Below are positions 6,984-8,147 of a stretch of DNA of 8,147 bases, piece by piece. The notes under the pieces are model-generated. The model was not told the DNA's origin and did no database searches. It saw only the letters and a list, made by a program, of their open reading frames with translations. How positions within the stretch are numbered: the first letter of the stretch is position 1; each line of letters opens with the position of its first letter. The DNA is from Cytophagales bacterium (lineage in GTDB: Bacteria; Bacteroidota; Bacteroidia; Cytophagales; Spirosomataceae). The DNA lies in the NCBI GenBank assembly GCA_028868395.1, contig JAGWUO010000036.1:1-8147 (forward strand). The letters are read 5' to 3'. A program made the position numbers and the translations under genes.

Positions 6984-6987
6984 ATTA
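6981..6987 (-). promoter_or_regulatory. TAATATG stop-start junction, dehydrogenase to mltG
   Basis: The TAA stop and ATG start are separated by one T. There is no Shine-Dalgarno sequence upstream; the preceding bases are A/T-rich. The spacing suits termination-reinitiation coupling. Confidence 0.5.
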
Positions 6988-8064
6988 ATCTAATTTAAAA
7001 TCTAATTGAAAACGAGAGGCTAAAGACTGTAAATCCTCCACCACAGGTTGTAACAACGGAATTCCCTCTGCACGACGAATCGCTTCTAATTCACGCTCTG
7101 GATCACCAGGAATAAGCACTTGCTTACCTTCCACAGCTTTGGCAGACCTAAAACGACGAATCCATTTATCCATATCATTGGTAAAATCTACAGCAGGTCT
7201 AAACGCATCCACTCGCATGGCACCTAAAAAATGCCCCGTTCCATTCCCTACAGTTTCTCCCGCTTGCATGAACCCAGCGGTCGCAAATGGTGGTACCCAA
7301 GGACCAAAATTAGCCCCAGATAAAACACCCGATAAAATATCAACGATGGCTCCTAATCCGTAACCTTTGTGAGATCCGTGCTCACGATCACCTCCCAATG
7401 GCAATAAAGCTCCCCCATTTTTAATGGCAAATGCATCATTACAAGGATCACCATTCGCATCTTGAACCCAGCCGTCAGGTGTATCCAATCCTTTTCTTTG
7501 AAGAATTTCTAATTTCCCATACGCTACAGCCGTTGACGCGAAATCAGCCACAAAAGCTGGTTCTTCATTCGCAGGGATCGCTACTGCAATGGGGTTAGTT
7601 CCTAATAATTTTTCTTTCGAAAATGTAGGTGTAACTAAGGGTGCAGCGTGAGTCATGGCCCAACCAATCATTTGAGAAGGAAGTGCCTTCATCGCATGAT
7701 AACCCGCAATACCAAAGTGATTAGAGTTCTGAACGGCTACCCAACCGCTACCAGCTAAAGCCGCTTTTTCACAGGCAATTTCCATTGCCTTCGGCGCCAC
7801 AATAAGTCCTAAACCACGATCTCCGTCTAAGGTAGCCGTAGAAGGCGTTTCATGTAAAACTTTTACCTGGGGTTTTGTGTTTAATCTTCCGTTATCGTAA
7901 AGACGAACATAACCGGCTAAGCGAGCAACACCGTGTGAATCAATTCCACGAGCGTCAGCGGATACCAAAACATCCGACGCTAGAGCCGCATCTTCGTCAC
8001 TACAACCGATTGCCGTAAAAACAGAAGCTACATATTTTTTCAGTAATTGATAATCTGCCTGCAT
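6985..8064 (-). CDS. Malate/L-lactate dehydrogenase family oxidoreductase (Ldh2/MdhB type)
   Basis: A 359-residue NAD(P)-dependent 2-hydroxyacid oxidoreductase of the Ldh2 superfamily, which includes malate, L-lactate, L-sulfolactate and ureidoglycolate dehydrogenases and Delta1-piperideine-2-carboxylate reductases. It is unrelated to the Rossmann-fold lactate dehydrogenases. Family marks: DSHGVARL with the conserved H44; VQNSNHFGIAGYHA with H116; LLGTNPIAVAIP (153-164); the VADFASTAVAYGK block; and GSHKGYGLGAIVDILSG. Length is typical (330-360). The substrate cannot be decided from sequence. It is the first gene of the operon; its ATG at 8064 lies 16 bases after a TATCTTTG -7 box. Its stop is 1 bp from the mltG start. 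A catabolic or redox enzyme ahead of a cell-wall gene set is unusual and suggests shared expression rather than shared chemistry. Confidence 0.93.
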   Translation of the reverse strand: MQADYQLLKKYVASVFTAIGCSDEDAALASDVLVSADARGIDSHGVARLAGYVRLYDNGRLNTKPQVKVLHETPSTATLDGDRGLGLIVAPKAMEIACEKAALAGSGWVAVQNSNHFGIAGYHAMKALPSQMIGWAMTHAAPLVTPTFSKEKLLGTNPIAVAIPANEEPAFVADFASTAVAYGKLEILQRKGLDTPDGWVQDANGDPCNDAFAIKNGGALLPLGGDREHGSHKGYGLGAIVDILSGVLSGANFGPWVPPFATAGFMQAGETVGNGTGHFLGAMRVDAFRPAVDFTNDMDKWIRRFRSAKAVEGKQVLIPGDPERELEAIRRAEGIPLLQPVVEDLQSLASRFQLDFKLD

Positions 8065-8080
8065 AGTATGAAATAAACCA

Positions 8081-8088
8081 CAAAGATA
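8081..8088 (-). promoter_or_regulatory. Putative -7 box (TATCTTTG) of the ldh2-mltG-ybgC-yihY-yciO operon
   Basis: Reading on the minus strand, TATCTTTG is an exact match to the Bacteroidota -7 consensus TAnnTTTG. It ends 16 bases before the ATG at 8064, implying a very short leader of about 10 bases. No good TTTG sits 19-21 bases upstream as a -33 element; the nearest TTG-like sequence (around 8114-8119) is about 25 bases away. Position and exact match support it; the missing -33 element keeps confidence moderate. Confidence 0.5.
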
Positions 8089-8098
8089 AATAGAACTA

Positions 8099-8117
8099 TT
8101 GGTAATAATATTGCCAA
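8099..8117. promoter_or_regulatory. 19-bp near-palindrome, candidate operator
   Basis: TTGGTAATAATATTGCCAA pairs with its own reverse complement at 8 of 9 positions (mismatch at 8103/8113) around a central A at 8108. It begins 10 bases upstream of the -7 box and covers the expected -33 region, the usual place for a repressor or activator dimer. No regulator gene is visible in the window. AT richness makes a chance palindrome possible. Confidence 0.35.
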
Positions 8118-8147
8118 AATGAACCTAAATTTGAACCATTAATCATC

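Noticed and set aside
7139..7363. Plus-strand open frame of 74 codons opposite the dehydrogenase
   Set aside because: Antisense shadow of a well-conserved gene, with no recognisable domain.
8121..8139. GGTTCAAATTTAGG on the minus strand resembling a tRNA T-arm
   Set aside because: The flanking bases do not form the 5-bp T stem (AATGG against TTAGG), and no acceptor or anticodon arm is visible. The GAACC direct repeat (8121-8125, 8133-8137) is too short to interpret.
8120..8143. Tiny plus-strand ORF (ATG to TAA, 7 residues) at the right edge
   Set aside because: Too short, with no promoter or start signal; expected by chance.
1..8147. Defence system, prophage, transposon, CRISPR array or toxin-antitoxin pair
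   Set aside because: All eight genes belong to recognised housekeeping or envelope families. No terminal repeats, transposase, integrase, spacer array or short unexplained gene pair is visible.

Overview
The window looks like chromosomal DNA from a member of the Bacteroidota, most likely a Cytophagales-type aquatic or environmental bacterium. The reasons are: modest GC with AT-rich gene starts that lack Shine-Dalgarno sequences; two exact copies of the Bacteroidota -7 promoter element (TAnnTTTG); a ClpC of the Bacteroidota type with a Gly/Ser/Ala linker; and a WbqC-like protein and a YGNY-type thioesterase, as often seen in this phylum. The placement rests on motifs and protein style, not on a database comparison.

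Layout. Positions 1-2407 (minus) hold a ClpC-type AAA+ unfoldase gene whose last few dozen codons lie beyond the left edge. Just upstream of it, on the same strand, is a WbqC-like gene (2473-3069). A 51-bp divergent spacer separates that gene from the only plus-strand gene, an LpxL/HtrB-type lipid A acyltransferase (3121-4005). The acyltransferase converges on, and overlaps by 4 bp, the end of a five-gene minus-strand operon running from 8064 down to 4002. In order of transcription the operon is an Ldh2-type malate/L-lactate dehydrogenase, the endolytic transglycosylase MltG, a YbgC-like acyl-CoA thioesterase, a YihY/BrkB membrane protein and a YciO-family protein. The right edge (8065-8147) is the operon's upstream region, with a clear -7 box and a 19-bp near-palindrome that could be an operator.

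Function. Most of the genes are envelope or housekeeping genes: protein quality control (ClpC), lipid A acylation, peptidoglycan strand termination (MltG), acyl-CoA hydrolysis and an inner-membrane protein. The dehydrogenase at the head of the operon is the odd partner, because it probably places cell-envelope genes under a metabolic gene's promoter. Four of the five operon genes are joined almost without spacing. Three of the four junctions carry the identical stop-start heptamer TAATATG, which suggests translational coupling.

There is no mobile element, CRISPR array, RNA gene or defence system that I can support, and no gene-free stretch over 300 bases. I do not see a clearly new system. 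The points most worth a second look are the recurrent TAATATG junctions, the palindrome over the operon promoter, the back-to-back A8/T8 tracts in the wbqC-like gene, and family-diagnostic residue changes in the YciO, YbgC and ClpC proteins.
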